Part shown: positions 11,471-23,645 of the stretch, one piece after another | Numbering within the stretch: the stretch's first letter is position 1 | Layout: each line of letters begins with the position of its first letter | Assembly: GCA_035222895.1 (NCBI GenBank) | Contig: JAVYIG010002526.1 | Location: forward strand, 1-64,000 | DNA from: Strongylocentrotus droebachiensis | Lineage: Eukaryota; Echinodermata; Echinoidea; Camarodonta; Strongylocentrotidae | Direction of reading: 5' to 3' | DNA length: 64,000 nt | Notes under the pieces: generated by a model | What the model was told of the DNA's origin: nothing | Database searches by the model: none | The model's input: the letters and a program-made list of their open reading frames with translations, nothing else | Program-made: the position numbers and the translations under genes

Positions 11471-12184
11471 TTGAAAAAGCTATAGGACTGTATTTCTTAT
11501 CTTTGTAACTCACCGGCTGCGAACAACAAATGCACGAACACGTATATCATAACGATGATCTCCGATGATCGAAGCTTGAGCGTACAACTGCAATCTTTTT
11601 GGTAGTATTTATGTTGTATTCCGTTTTTACGTACACTCTGATCTCCACCAACTCAATAGCAAAAGGATTTTAGATTCTGTCTGTTATTTTTATTCGTTAA
11701 CCACACTCATCCAAACCGTCGAAAAGATTGTTGCGACACGGAAACAGTCTTGCGATCAATTTTATTCAAGCGGGTCACGCAACAGTGGCCGGTCCGTATG
11801 GAACGCCACAAACGTAAAAAATCGACGAATTTACACAAATGTGGTCGGAAAAAACACAATGTTATTGAGCAGAAAAAAATCAGTCGAGAAAAGAAAGAAC
11901 TCTTGTGAAATAATCATGTGGAAACATGAAATAGGAGCGAAGATAATAGACCGCGATAGAATTATCTGATCCTTCGAGGAATCCAAGCGCTGAGTTCAGA
12001 AGATGAGGCCACTACTTTACGTGATTTCTTTGAGCCTTATTTGGATCTTTTTCTTCTTTCCCGTATTTATATTGCTTCAAGGGAAAAATGGACTGTTCAA
12101 TTTAATGCGATACAAATTCATCATTCATGCGCAAAATAAAATGGCACGAAAATCATTTCCCGGCTGTTTCTGCAATATAATATA

Positions 12185-12342
12185 GTAATAATGACTGCTT
12201 TGAGAGACATAGTTGCCTTTATACGCTCAAGTGGAGGTTACAATCGAGTTATTGTCCGAGGCTTGGCGAGGGCAATAGCTCGATCGTAACCTCCCCTTGA
12301 GCGTATAAAAACAACTATGTCTCTCAAAGCAGTCATTATTAC
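12185..12342. mobile_element. 158-bp near-perfect hairpin element
   Basis: Left arm begins GTAATAATGACTGCTTTGAG and right arm is its reverse complement, each about 70 bases with very few mismatches and a short loop. It is non-coding and could form a strong cruciform. No clear target duplication is visible, so the superfamily is unknown. Confidence 0.8.
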
Positions 12343-12544
12343 TTTTGTATACCGAAAAGGGTCATAGAATACATGTGCGACTTACCAATCATGGTAATCA
12401 AATTCCGTTTACGCTATCGAGACCTAGTCTAGGGTGTCTGATCACGCACCACTCGAGTTTGTGTGCTAAAATCCTTCCCATTGAGATTGCACGCATATAA
12501 TTATATGCAGTTTAGATCTACGTGCATTAACACAATTATTTCCA

Positions 12545-14865
12545 AATCGAGATGAAAACCTTTAATGCTTGTGATCCCGAACTTGAAGGTGATACTCAAA
12601 CAATGAGGAGTCATATGAAAGAGCAGGTTTATCTCCATATTTCCAAAGGAGCAGTCTGTGATACAGACCATATACTGTTAGTCGCAAAGATGCAAATCAA
12701 ACTGTCTAAATTCAGCAAGATACCAAAATCAAGAAGACTGAATGTCAAATCACTTGAAGACCCCAAAACTCTACAGTCTTTCTTGAACTCATCAGAAACC
12801 AAATTCAAGAAGAATCTCTCTGAAATAGAAGCTAACAAAGAATCGTCATCAGAAACTATATGGACAGTCTACAAAACAGTACTTAAAGAATATGCTGAAG
12901 CAACCCTCGGTAAAGCAACAAGACGTGCTAAGAAGCCCTGGATTAGTAATGAAGTCCTTTTACTAGCTGAAGAAAAGAGCAAATTAAGACGGGATAAAGG
13001 TACAACAGCCAAGGAAGAAAGGAACAAGAATCTAAGATCAGAAATCCAAAGAATAATAAGGAAGGATAAAGCATACTGGTTGGAAGAAAGATGTAGGGAA
13101 GTGAACGATTTCAACATAGCTGGTTAAGCCAAAGAAATGTACTCAGCTATCAAATCGGTCAAGACCAACCCCAGAGAAGCACAACAATCATGCAAAAAAG
13201 ACAAGAACGGCATCATTTTAGATCAGAGGAAAAACATAATGGACCGCTGGAAAGAATATGGAACTGAGCTTTTCAAAAGACCAATTGATGAGAGTCCACA
13301 AACAGAAGAGAAGGTTCCTACAATGGAACAAGAACCAGTGCCACTTCTTTCAGAAATTGAACATGCGGTGAAGAAGCTCAGAGCAGGGAAGTCACCAGAA
13401 ATTGATGGAATACCAGCCGAACTGATGAAAGCTACAGGACCATATGGTATCAAATTTCTCCGCAAATTGTGTGGGAGCATTTGGACTTCTTGCCATTGGC
13501 CAGATGAACGGAAGATACAGGAATTTGTTGTTCTGTTTAAATCTGGAGATCAAAAACTGTGCTCAAACTACAGGACTATTGCCCTTATCAGTCACACCAG
13601 CAAAATCTTACTCGTGATAATTGTTAACATAATGAAACAAAAGTTAGAACAAGAGCAACCAGAAGACCAGGCTGCCTACAGAAAAGGCAGAGGGACCAGG
13701 GGCATGCTGTATGTTTGCAAGTTTTACTTGAGAAGGTGATTGCCATGGATCAACAAGCTTTTATTATGTTCATAGACTATTCAAAGGCGTTTGATTCTGT
13801 AAGCCACAACAAACTTTTCTCCATCTTCTTAGATATGGGTTTCCCAAAACACCTCGTCACTGTAATCCAATTTCTCTATGTAAACCAAAAAGCTAGAATC
13901 CGTTGGGATGGTGATAACACTGAAGAGTTTGAGATAGGAAAAGGTGCAAGACAGGGCTGCATCTTATCACCATACCTCTTTGTCACATACACAGCAAGTT
14001 GGATGAGGGAAGCATATGTTGCGCACTATGGCATTCAATTTGGTGGCAAAAACATCTCAAATCTCAGATATGCTGACGACACAGCACTTATCGAATTTTC
14101 CTAAGAAGGTATTGAAAGTCTCACACATGCAATAAACGATGCCGGCAAGAAACTCAACTTACATCTAAATGTTAAAAAGACCAAACTCCGAGTTGCTGGT
14201 AAAACCTCAGATACCAATCGCAGCATCCAGATCGACGGGGGAAAAGTCAAAGATGTGGAAAGCTTCAAATATCTTGGATCTACAAAGAACAGCGATGCCA
14301 GCTGTACCAGTGATATAAAGATCAGAATAGCTATAGCGAAGAAGAGAATGGTTGACCTGCATGTACTTTGGAATGACAGGAACATCTCAACCGGCCTGAA
14401 AATAAAACTTTATTTAAAACTGCTTTATGGTGCTGAAAGCTGGACACTGCTCAAAGCCGATGAAAATCGCATCATGGCAGCAGAAATGTGGTTCTGGAGG
14501 AAAATGCTCAAAATCAGCTGGAAGGACAAAAGAACCAACCTCAGTGTCCTACAAGAACTAAACACAGAAAGAGATCTCCTTGGAAAAGTGGCCCGCCTCA
14601 AGATGGGTTACTTTGGACACATTCTGCGTGGCAGTAGGAGCCCCTTAGCAGCACAAATAATAGAAAGCCAAGTAGAAGGAAAAAGAAAGAGAGGCAGACA
14701 AAGAAAGCAGTGGTTTGATAACATCAAAGAATGGACAAGTCTCACATACTCAGAAGCCAAAAGATAAGCACAGGATAGAAACAAATGGAGAAAGACAACA
14801 AGAAGATGTGCAGATGTGGTCGCCAATCGCCAGCAACTGACGGCGGCAGCCAGGTAGCCAGGTAG
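12545..14865 (+). pseudogene. RTE-like LINE ORF2, 5' truncated and frameshifted
   Basis: Encodes the end of the apurinic-type endonuclease (the DTDHILLVAKM block corresponds to the catalytic SDH region), a linker rich in K/R, the reverse transcriptase and a C-terminal tail. RT motifs are present: FIDYSKAFDSVSHN, GARQGCILSPYLF, and the catalytic YADD in LRYADDTALI. The tail has GAESWTLLKADE, WRKMLKISW and EGKRKRGRQRKQWFDN, typical of RTE/BovB-like ('craniofacial development protein 2-like') elements. Lesions are an in-frame TAA at 13125, a frameshift near 13735, a TAA at 14101 and a TAA at 14765, after which similarity continues (RNKWRKTTRRCADV). The first part of the endonuclease is missing. 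It lies between the two segmental copies, in the opposite direction to the LINE relics within them. The exact clade is inferred. Confidence 0.85.
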
Positions 14866-14869
14866 GTAT

Positions 14870-15152
14870 AACATAAATTAACATACTATCAATTTATAAA
14901 AAATCAGGAAAAAATACAACACACAATTGAACATGAGTACAAAATGGTATAGGCCTAACATAAACATACACGTGCATGACTAGGAGAAGAAAAACTTGCA
15001 ACAACAGTAGTACCGGAGAGATAGAGGAAGAGAAAACCAGATATTGGGTGTAAACAGAAGGAAGAAACGTAGTAAAAGAGATGAAAACATGTACAGCACC
15101 AGATGGCAATCCCCGAGCACACCCATCACTCCCAAGCCCAGAACAATAGACT
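14870..15152. other. Spacer between LINE end and duplication copy 2
   Basis: No recognised feature. It may contain the 3' UTR of the RTE-like element, but no clear tail repeat is visible. Confidence 0.35.
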
Positions 15153-16173
15153 CTAAAAGCACAAAACACTTCGGTTCAGTGAATCATTCCATTATTCTAG
15201 GCTCCAGAGCGCCAGAGTGTACCCAGAGAGAGCCACCGGTACTGCACAGTACTGAAACATTAGGCATATTTTATATCTACACAGACCCCTAGTTATTATC
15301 AAACGGACAAGACATACAAATATATTATCAATTATAATTTGTTCTTCTGATTATGCCATTTATACTTTGCTAATAGAAACTGAAATAAAATGAAGGGAAA
15401 CCCTACACCTGTTAATTTGAGAGTAAATTTGATCAATATTAACACTGTCCAAAAAATAAAAATACATGAAATGAATGTAATTGAGAAATAGAAATGTGTT
15501 TTAGGCATGTGTTACATGGTTCCATGACTCAATTTCTACATGCTACATGTAGAAAATAATAGACTGAAAATGAGTATATATTACAATTAAATTAACACAA
15601 AATGTAGCACAATATAAATTTGAATAGTGTAATATGCAAGACCTTTTTATATTTGTATAATTCTTCCTGATATTATAATATAATTTATGTATATATAAGT
15701 GTAAGATATACGAAATAACATAATCAATTAACGGCATTGGTAACTCTAGTGAAATAACATGTGGAAGAAGAGGTGGTTGCGTTTTCTTACTTAATGTTTG
15801 CTTCATATATGTATAATACATGTATACGTCAAGATCACTCGAACTTCACTGACAATTTATTCACCATTTCGTCAGGATTTTGTTAACAATTTTAGTGAGA
15901 AAAATAAAATAAAAACATATTTTGTAACCGTATACCTTACATTTTCCTGTAGTTAGTTTTTAAGGCACGCTTTTGACATGTTAGTTATCAGAATAGTTCC
16001 GAAAAAGATTGAGTATGTTTTCCTGTGATTCTTTTTGACTTTGTCCTATACTAAGCTTTATCTATATTCTGCACAGTAAATAGTACATCTAATATGGTTA
16101 TCCTAACGTCAATTAGAATACAAATGATGAGACTTAAGTGTACATAAATCTTTAGTATTAAATGATCTTTTTC

Positions 16174-16525
16174 TCAGTCGCATACAAATACAATCTCCCC
16201 GAATCGAAATCTCTAAAAACACGAAGATCAGAATACAGGGTATACATTGTTCTTCGTTCTTACACAAGCAGCAAATGGCCAGTGAGCTAACTGGAACACC
16301 TGGCCGGAATAGATAAACTTCGACGGCCAGCAAAACCTTGAGGTTAAAAATTATCTGTACAGGTTTTGCTGGCCGTCGAAGTTTATCTATTCCGGCCAGG
16401 TGTTCCAGTTACCTCACTGGTCATTTGCTGCTTGTGTAAGAACGAAGAACAATGTATACCCTGTATTTTGATCTTCGTGTTTTTAGAGATTTCGATTCGG
16501 GGAGATTGTATTTGTATGCGACTGA
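16174..16525. repeat. Palindrome made by inverted duplication
   Basis: Arms 16174-16337 and 16362-16525 are inverted copies of about 164 bp with a 24-base spacer. Copy 1 (8860-9020) has only the right-arm orientation. The sequence includes GCTGGCCGTCGAAG and CGGGGAGATTG. Confidence 0.85.
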
Positions 16526-16846
16526 TGCCAGACGGCTTCGCTCTCTCTTCATCGCAACGGGGAGGTCACGTCCAACGGAGATACGTCGACTCTGGGTCGG
16601 TTGATAGGGGCTTTTGGCTCGCTGGGATTCCCCGAAGAACTGGCGGGGAATTCTATCGCGGTTTATTATATTCGCGAATGCGTGGGATTTTGTCGGTTTC
16701 GATCAACATGATGAAATAGGCATGAATTCGGGTTCAGAAGATGAGGACTTAAAGAGACAAACGAAATAGGTATATTATAGTGTATGGAAGTACAAACGTG
16801 AACAATGTAACCAACTAGAATTAAACAGAATGTTTATATACAATGT

Positions 16847-16881
<35 letters not shown>

Positions 16882-17159
16882 CAATAATAACATGTTAAAG
16901 TATAATGCAATCTATTTACGAGCTAAAGAGTAAACAAAGTAGGCTGTTTCATTATCCTACCGCTACGAGTACGTGTATAGGTTCAGCTCAAATTGTACTA
17001 CTAGTATTTGAAATGCTTGGACTATCTTCTTTCTCTGTTTTTTGAGAAAATTGCAACATAATAAGGGGAGTAAATTTTTTTTGCTAAATACTTTAACTGA
17101 GAAGTGCTTCTGGTATCAAAAAGTTCTGTCATGTGCAAAGCACTTGGAAGCTTAGTCTT

Positions 17160-18290
17160 ACAAAACTTTCAAGGTATGTATAAAAATCTCTCCCTTTGAA
17201 AATATGGAAAACCAAAAATATAGTGAAACTCATCTCTTATATCAGTGGACAGGCAGAGTGAGCACTGCATATCACAATGTGGTGTGTTCGCATCAAATCC
17301 ACCTTTGTTTACAGGTAAATTATTTGATCTACACCGAAAACTTACAGAGAGTAAAAGCATCAGTTTTATTTAGGGTGATCAAATAGCTTTCAAATATATG
17401 GTTGCCTTTAAATATTTTATAATTTGTGCAAATGCGATTTCACCATACTGCATCTCTCGGATCTCCATCCTGACGAAAAATATAATTTACTCTCAGTTTT
17501 AACAAATAATTAATATTTAAGCCCAATCCACTATATTGGCCTAGCCAACGAATAGACCAGCTTGTACGATTAAATGTGTCTTCAATAAATTGTAACCATG
17601 ATGAAGTAAAGTCCTATTGTTCATCTTTATGAATGGCAGAACTGAATTTCAAAAGGACATATAAATATTTACTATCTTTACCTTTAAAAATTCTTGATCA
17701 AAAATGAACTATTCTACGCTTCACATGATTTAAAATCAAACCTCGTCCAGTTTCTCCATAAACCAAACAGCCTGGGGTATAATGAACCTATAGATAATAA
17801 CGTTCTGAGGAATTTCCTATGGAAAATAGAAAACTTCAATCTGCTTGATATCTTTATGTCCCCAGGCTTCACCCCTATAAAATACAATCAAATGGTCAAA
17901 TAAATGACATTGAACATCAACTGACAATTTTCTTTAATAGTCAACATACTGTATAACGGTTTCATATCCTGCACTATCTGTTTTTCCATTGGCATTGCCT
18001 TTTTGAAAGTACCATTATAATTAATCAGTACTCCAAGATGAGCAAAATAATATACCACATCTACTTTAGCATGACCATACGTAACATTTGGTATCTTCCT
18101 AACTTTCCCTCTGGAAAAAAAAATAAATAATAATAATAAAAAAAAAATCATTATTCGAGTTTTACTCGCATTGACTGTTAGGTGCCATGTATTACAATTT
18201 CCTTGTACTGCATTCAGCGCCACTTGCAATTCGTTTGGGCTTTCTGCCAAATTCATGGTGTCATCAGTGTACAAATATACCCCAAAAAAG
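17160..18290 (-). pseudogene. LINE reverse-transcriptase relic, copy 2
   Basis: Same element as at 10180-11470 but reaching further upstream. The RT catalytic box is recognisable as YTDDTMNL (18250-18274), one residue from the usual YADD, followed by the block ending NASKTRIMIF and then AHLGVLINYNGTF, the usual thumb-side motif. An internal A/T-rich insertion of Phe/Leu codons interrupts the frame near 18115-18150. The C-terminal blocks PVNKGGFDANTPHCD and DEFHYIFGFPYFQRER are at 17169-17360. Multiple frameshifts; not functional. Confidence 0.75.
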
Positions 18291-18535
18291 AATAGTAAAA
18301 ATAAAAAATCGGTAAATGCTCTAAGACTGTCTACTCCTATCTTTTTAACTCACCGGCTACGAACAACAAATGCAAGAACAAGTAGATCATGATGAAAATC
18401 ACCGATGTACAACTGCAATCTTTTTGGTAGTATTTATGTTGTATTCCGTTTATACGTACAATCTGATCTATACAAACTCAATAGCAAACGTGTTCTAGAT
18501 TCTGTCTTTTGTATTCGTCAACCACACTCATTCAA

Positions 18536-18652
18536 TAGGGACTTTTAGATTTGCGTGGACTGATACGTGTGACGTCCATTCAAGGCAGTGCATTAAAACG
18601 ACGTCGATCGTAGCATAGACATATTGTCTTCGTGCGAATCTAAAAGTCCCTA
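18536..18652. mobile_element. Small TA-flanked hairpin (Tc1/mariner-type MITE)
   Basis: Ends read TAGGGACTTTTAGATT and its complement AATCTAAAAGTCCCTA, with TA at both borders. Length about 117 bp. The duplicated segment at 11700-11770 lacks it. Related end words occur near 5704-5720. Confidence 0.65.
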
Positions 18653-18724
18653 TTATTGGGCGCGTCAGTAGCCGCTCTGTATATGGCACGCCACAACCGG
18701 CAACATTTGTCGAGTTTACAAAAA

Positions 18725-18920
18725 TGTGGTCGAGAAGAAAAATAGCGATTGAGAGAAGGAAAAAAGAGCAGTCGAGAGTTTTAAAAAAAAGCCGTCGAAA
18801 AAAAAAACAGTCAAGAAGAAGAAAAAAACCGTTGAGAAAAACAAAAAAATAGTCGAGAGAGAAAAACAATTGTCGAGAAAAAAAAATGCCGTCCAGAAAA
18901 AAAAATGTTGTCGAGAGGAA
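18725..18920. repeat. Irregular GTCGAGAAAAA tandem array
   Basis: About ten imperfect units of roughly 20 bases, each containing GTCGAG or GTCGAA followed by an A-run. Only one or two such units appear at the equivalent place of copy 1 (about 11865-11900), so the array expanded in copy 2 or shrank in copy 1. Confidence 0.7.
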
Positions 18921-19139
18921 AGGGTTGGAGGAGATAATAACGGGGTAAACTCGCTTTTCATAACTTTAGAATTCTTATACCTGCAGGAGCGGTATTCATA
19001 AAACGGAAAGGGGGTTAATATTCATAAAGGTATAAGAACCGTTATACAACAGAACCGCTTTTCGTAATGTGAGATGCTTGAGGATCATTTGGTGCGGCAC
19101 AAATTTTCATCGTTGCCAGAAAAATGGTCGACGTTAGTG

Positions 19140-19262
19140 ACATGGTTCAATGGCCGAGCAATGGCCTCGTAACTGTAAGGCCCCAGGATCAAAACCGTGT
19201 CGATGTGCCATATTAGTGCCCTTTTGTTGGGCATTAATCCTCATTGCTGTCATTTTTTTTTC
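19140..19262 (+). repeat. tRNA-derived SINE-like fragment
   Basis: The stretch has a layout like a degenerate tRNA. GGTTCAATGGCCGAGCAATGG stands where an A box would be and GGATCAAAACC resembles a B box. It is followed by TTAGTGCCCTTTTGTTGGGC and CATTAATCCTCATTGCT, phrases common downstream of tRNA-type heads in marine SINEs. Both boxes deviate from consensus. Confidence 0.4.
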
Positions 19263-20775
19263 TCTTATCCTCAAGCAAGGTTTTTATTTCCATAATTATA
19301 ATACATTTGTACATTAATAACTCAATGATTGAGTGAAACCTAACATAGGCTAAAGATTAAAGTACATTCAACAATTCTTCCAGCTTAGTATTATTTTCTT
19401 TGCTAACACATTCATATCTTAAAAAATATCTTAGCAACGACTTGAATTCCAAAAACAAAGTATGTGGGTAGTAAACAGAACCATTAAAAATCTTCTTAAC
19501 GTAACATTTATAAATTGCATATTGCGCATAATTTAAAATAATATTCAGAAGTGAATATTTCTTGTTTCCAATATCCTTAGCTACAATTATTATCTTCTGG
19601 TCTATTTGTATTTCTATTTGGAATAGATTAAATATCAAATTACATATAATTTTCCAAAACAAAGTCACATCCTTGCAATATAACATAAAATGAAAAGTTG
19701 AGTCAACTTGTCCACAAGAGTTGCATAAGTTATTATTAACAATTTGCCATTTATATAAGTTTTTCTTTTGAGGCAATAAACCTATGCATCATCTTGAAAT
19801 TAAATTGTTTAACTTTATTATTACGAATTTGCTTTAATTTAAATAAAAATACATCCTTCGAAACAAAGTCATTATCCAAATCTAAAAAGAAATTCCAAAA
19901 GTAAATGATATTTGGTTCCTTTGACTTTTTACGTACTAACAAACGATAGTAATCTTTCACTTTCGTAACAAAACATTCACTTTATCCCCTGTTTCTATTT
20001 CTATCATATTCGAAATATCACATTCTTGTTCAAATTCATAGCTTAATCTATCCAACCAACACTTTGGAAATGCTTTCTTTAATTTTGTATATTTAAAATC
20101 AAATAAGAGCTGTTGTGCTTTCACTTTTGTATTTAGTATTGTAGAATCATTCCAAATACCATTTGTAATCAAATTATGAATTTTCAATAAACCGGCCTCT
20201 TGCCATTCTCGATAAAACAGTATTTTTTTTCTTAAAGGTAATGTTACTATTTTTCCAAATAATTTCATTTGGAATATTTCTTACTTTAAACATATCAATG
20301 AATTTTAGTTCTGACCAAGTACAAAAGAGATCTACATAGAATTCTGGCAAATTATGTTTAGAGCATAATAAATTCATATCCTTTATGTTACAATTGAAAT
20401 GTAAACATAGTGGCAAACCCCCTATTTTGTCGGACCAGCATCTAAACATATTTTTCCAATAAGAGCCATGATCATTAAAAAAACGAGATATCCATGCCAA
20501 ACGAAGTGAAGATATTTTACTAGCAATATCAATCATATTCAATCCACCATTTTCAATATCACTTATAATTACATTACGTTTAATTTTATCTTTTTTGGAG
20601 TTCCATAAGAAACAAAATAATAGTCTGTTCAATATCTGTAAATATGTTTCGGTACTGGTACAACAGTTGCGGTATATACAATTTGTGACGCCGCTAACAT
20701 TTTCAAAACAAATATTCTGACATAAAAAGTAAGATCTCTCATTTTCCACATATTTAATACATTTCAAATTTTATC
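19262..20775 (-). pseudogene. Tx1/L1-like LINE, 3' half of ORF2
   Basis: Post-RT region of an L1-superfamily ORF2, read on the minus strand. It begins just below 20775 with the WKMRDLTF motif, conserved right after the RT palm in Tx1/L1 elements, then shifts frame to FLWNSKKDKIKRNVI and ENGGLNMIDI. The C-terminal parts follow at 19957-20268 and 19751-19960. The last part (19357-19776) has a Cys-rich end, NLCNSCGQVDSTFHFMLYC. A T-run on the plus strand near 19251 is the expected poly(A) side. At least three frame changes break it. The matching 5' half lies at 20777-21420 in opposite orientation. Confidence 0.85.
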
Positions 20776-20776
20776 T

Positions 20777-21420
20777 ATCAAATAGTCGGGAATTATATTC
20801 TTTTTGGATTTTAAAAAAGCTTTCGACAATGTATCTCATTTTTTCCTATTTCATGTACTACTTAAATTCAATTTTAAAGAATCTTTTATATCCTGGATAA
20901 AGACCTTTTATACTGACGCCATCGGTCGTGTAATGAATAATGGATGGTTTCAGAAAAATAACTTATTGGAAGAGGAGTTCGCCAGGGTTGCCCATTATCG
21001 GCATTACTTTTTAACATAGTAGTGGAAATATTAGCATGCAAAATAAGACAAAATAAAAACATTAAAGGGATTGATATATTCAGTGTTGATTTAGGTATTG
21101 ATAGTTTAAAAATTTCCCAATATGCAGATGACACAACATTATTTGTGGAATCTTTCAATGATATACAATATATTATAAATGAAATTAACGATTTTGGAGA
21201 CTATGCAGGCCCGAAAATAAATTGGAATAAGACAGAAGTTATGAAACTGAATACTGTAGATAATTTTGTTCATGATAATGCCATTATATATACTGATCAA
21301 CCTGTAAAATATCTAGGAGTATATGTAGGCGAAAATAAGAAATTGTTACAAGATTTAAACTGGAATGTAAAAATAGATAAAATTACTGTCATTTATGACT
21401 TAAGGGCGTACGTCCCCTAG
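20777..21420 (+). pseudogene. Tx1/L1-like LINE, inverted RT core
   Basis: Encodes the RT fingers and palm of the same kind of element as 19262-20775 but on the plus strand. Motifs are LKKAFDNVSH, RQGCPLSALLFNIVVEIL (reached by a frameshift near 20970) and the catalytic YADDTTLF, then VKYLGVYVGENK and LNWNVKIDKI. That last motif is what precedes the WKMRDLTF motif of the minus-strand half. Start against start with the ends pointing apart is the structure expected from twin priming during target-primed reverse transcription. Confidence 0.85.
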
Positions 21421-21597
21421 TTGATAAGCATAGTAGCATACACATGCTTTGGAAGTCACGCAAAAACAACACTGGCAAATTATTATTCAATACAATCTGA
21501 GAATGTATACTATATCTAGATCTATTTGGAATAAATCATTGTCAAAAGAATTCCATAAATTGGGGTAAAAATAAAATATTCCGACTTTATGAGCAAC

Positions 21598-22002
21598 AGT
21601 GTATTTATTTATTTATTTATTCAGTTTTATTTAAAAACAGGGTAGTCTTTTCAGTGCCAGAGGCCTGCTTTACAAAAGAGCCCTGTACATACAAAGATTT
21701 ACAAAAAATAGAATACATTGTAGAAAACAAAGACATTATATAAACAACATACCATAAGAGAACTAAAACAACTTAAAAACTAGATCAAAATGAACATAAG
21801 GCCTGAAATATTAAACATTAAGATATTATTGATACAATACAAAATACATATACAAATACACATGCCATAAAGAACAGACATAAAATCAAAAGGGTAAAAG
21901 GTAAGAAATAAAACGACTACAGACTACACAACTACAAACAAACAAAACAAACAAAACTAACTGTAATAAGTCATGATATAACATTAGGTACCAGTGCATG
22001 CA
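21598..22002 (-). repeat. 3' UTR and tail of CR1-like LINE
   Basis: Non-coding 3' region of the element at 22003-23298. On the minus strand it ends in CTGTTTTTAAATAAAACTG followed by four AATA-type repeats (21599-21621), a microsatellite tail as in CR1/L2-group LINEs. Confidence 0.7.
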
Positions 22003-23298
22003 TTAAAGTGGAGGGAGTGATTTAATTTGGTTTTTGAACATTTGGAGTGAAGTTGCCGTGCGAATATGAGTCGGTAGATTGTTGTAGATGCTTGGAGCGA
22101 TGAAAGAAAAAGATCGTTTTTTAAATTCAGTCTTGGGTTTCGGGATAAATAAGGGATTTAAGGTAGAATGACGAGTAACAGAGTAAACTGGACGTTTGGA
22201 AGCAAAAGGTTCTAAATAATAAGGGGCTAGATTATTGAGTATTTTGTAGACGAAAATGCAGTAGTGGTAGTTGATTCTTTTTTCAACACTTTGCCATTGA
22301 AGAGTGCTTAAAAGGATGTCTTTTGGGGTTAGATAGTCTGCATTAAGGATTAATCTTGCATATCTGTTCTGCGTCCTCTGTAATTTGAGTAAATCTTTCT
22401 TTTTGCACTTGTCCCAAACAACTGCACATTAATCTATATGTGGAAGAATGAGGGAGTAATAAAGATGTTTTAGTAGGCTTTGGTTCAAATAACTCTTAAT
22501 CCTTCTAGTGCATGCAATAGCCCGATTAATCTTATTAGTCACATTCAATATGTGTGGTGTCCAACTTAGACTTTGGTCAAGGGTTACGCCTAAATATTTG
22601 ATCTCGGTAACATTCTCAAGATAGTCTCGTCCATGACAGATTTTCAAAATTTGGTTCTTAGTTTTATGTTTCGTTCCAAAGACCATCACTTTAGTTTTCT
22701 TTGCATTTATTTCCATATTATTTATTTCAAACCATTTACGCAGTAAATCATAATATTTTTGTAGTTTCTTCTGACTGCTTTTTAAATTGTTACCTTTACA
22801 AAACAGTGCCGTGTCATCAGCGTACAGAGCAATTTTGGTTTGTTTACTAAATTTCAAGTTACACATATCATTAAGAAATAAGCAAAAAATGAGTGGGCCC
22901 AAAATAGACCCTTGGGGTACACCAGAGTAAATCTGTAGAAAATTGCTTTGGACACCTTGAAATGAGACGCATTGTTGCCTATTCGTTAGGTATGAAGAGA
23001 ACCAGTCTAATTCAACAGAATTAATACCATAATATGGCATTTTTAATAACAATATTTCGTGAGATATAACATCAAACGCCTTTTTGAGATCAAGGAATAT
23101 CGCCCCTGTTATCAAACCACAGTCAATATTGTTTAACAAGTAATCGGTTATTTCAATTAGACAAATCGCAGTTGAATGCTTTGGGCGAAAACCTGATTGG
23201 CGCTGAGATAGCAGTTTGTATTCTTGGAGATACTCATAAAGCTGGGCATGTTTTGTTTTTCTTGTCATCACACCAAGGTGTTTTATTCCGCATATCAC
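22003..23298 (-). pseudogene. CR1/Jockey-group LINE ORF2, 5' truncated, one nonsense codon
   Basis: An almost intact reverse transcriptase reading frame. Motifs in order are QSGFRPKHST, IFLDLKKAFDVISH, YSGVPQGSILGPLIF, the catalytic LYADDTALF and TEIKYLGVTLDQSLSW. A single TAA at 22429-22431 stands where the family has a tyrosine codon before CAVVWDKC. The same frame then continues past it with RTQNRYARLIL and a typical C-terminal IRTATSLQMFKNQIKS to a stop at 22003-22005. The 5' end is lost: the endonuclease and first RT residues are absent and similarity begins near 23260. The good preservation suggests a fairly recent insertion. Confidence 0.9.
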
Positions 23299-23645
23299 AA
23301 GTATAACTACATCAATTTGTCAAAATATTCTGAGAACCTGGTGATGGAATACAATCAAACTTGAATTAGAAAAATTGCTCTGTTTTGGTTTGTAAAATCG
23401 CTCTATGGCGGAGGCATCATTTTCGACTGCGCGCAGTCAAAGTTCTATTTTTTAAAAAAAAATCTGTTATACCCCCGCAACATCAACTTCATTGCCAGTA
23501 GCTTCATGTGTTGCTTCTGTATCACAAACCCCCATATCTGTGGAAAGGTAAGATGAAAATTAACAAAAATCTAAGAACCCTCTTTCCGACTTCTGCATAA
23601 TTTGTTCGTGGAAAGATAATTTTTGCAATTTGAAAGGGTGTAAAG

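Larger units (their letters stand above)
7220..11860. repeat. Segmental duplication, copy 1
   Basis: Collinear, slightly diverged counterpart of 15153-18740. Shared landmarks in the same order are CTAAAAGCACAAAACACTTC, the stretch around GGTTTTGCTGGCCGTCGAAG, a TA microsatellite (9349-9371), LINE fragments on the minus strand and a block around GCAATCTTTTTGGTAGTA. Copy 1 carries two extra TTAA-flanked inserts (7901-8432, 9590-10103) and a 247-bp tandem duplication that copy 2 lacks. Confidence 0.85.
15153..18740. repeat. Segmental duplication, copy 2
   Basis: Counterpart of 7220-11860 in the same orientation. It lacks the two TTAA-flanked inserts of copy 1. It has two features of its own: a local inverted duplication (16174-16525) and a TA-flanked small hairpin (18536-18652). 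Confidence 0.85.

Noticed and set aside
18528-18961. Phe-rich minus-strand frames that look like membrane proteins
   Set aside because: They are the reverse reading of the GTCGAGAAAAA array (poly-A gives poly-Phe).
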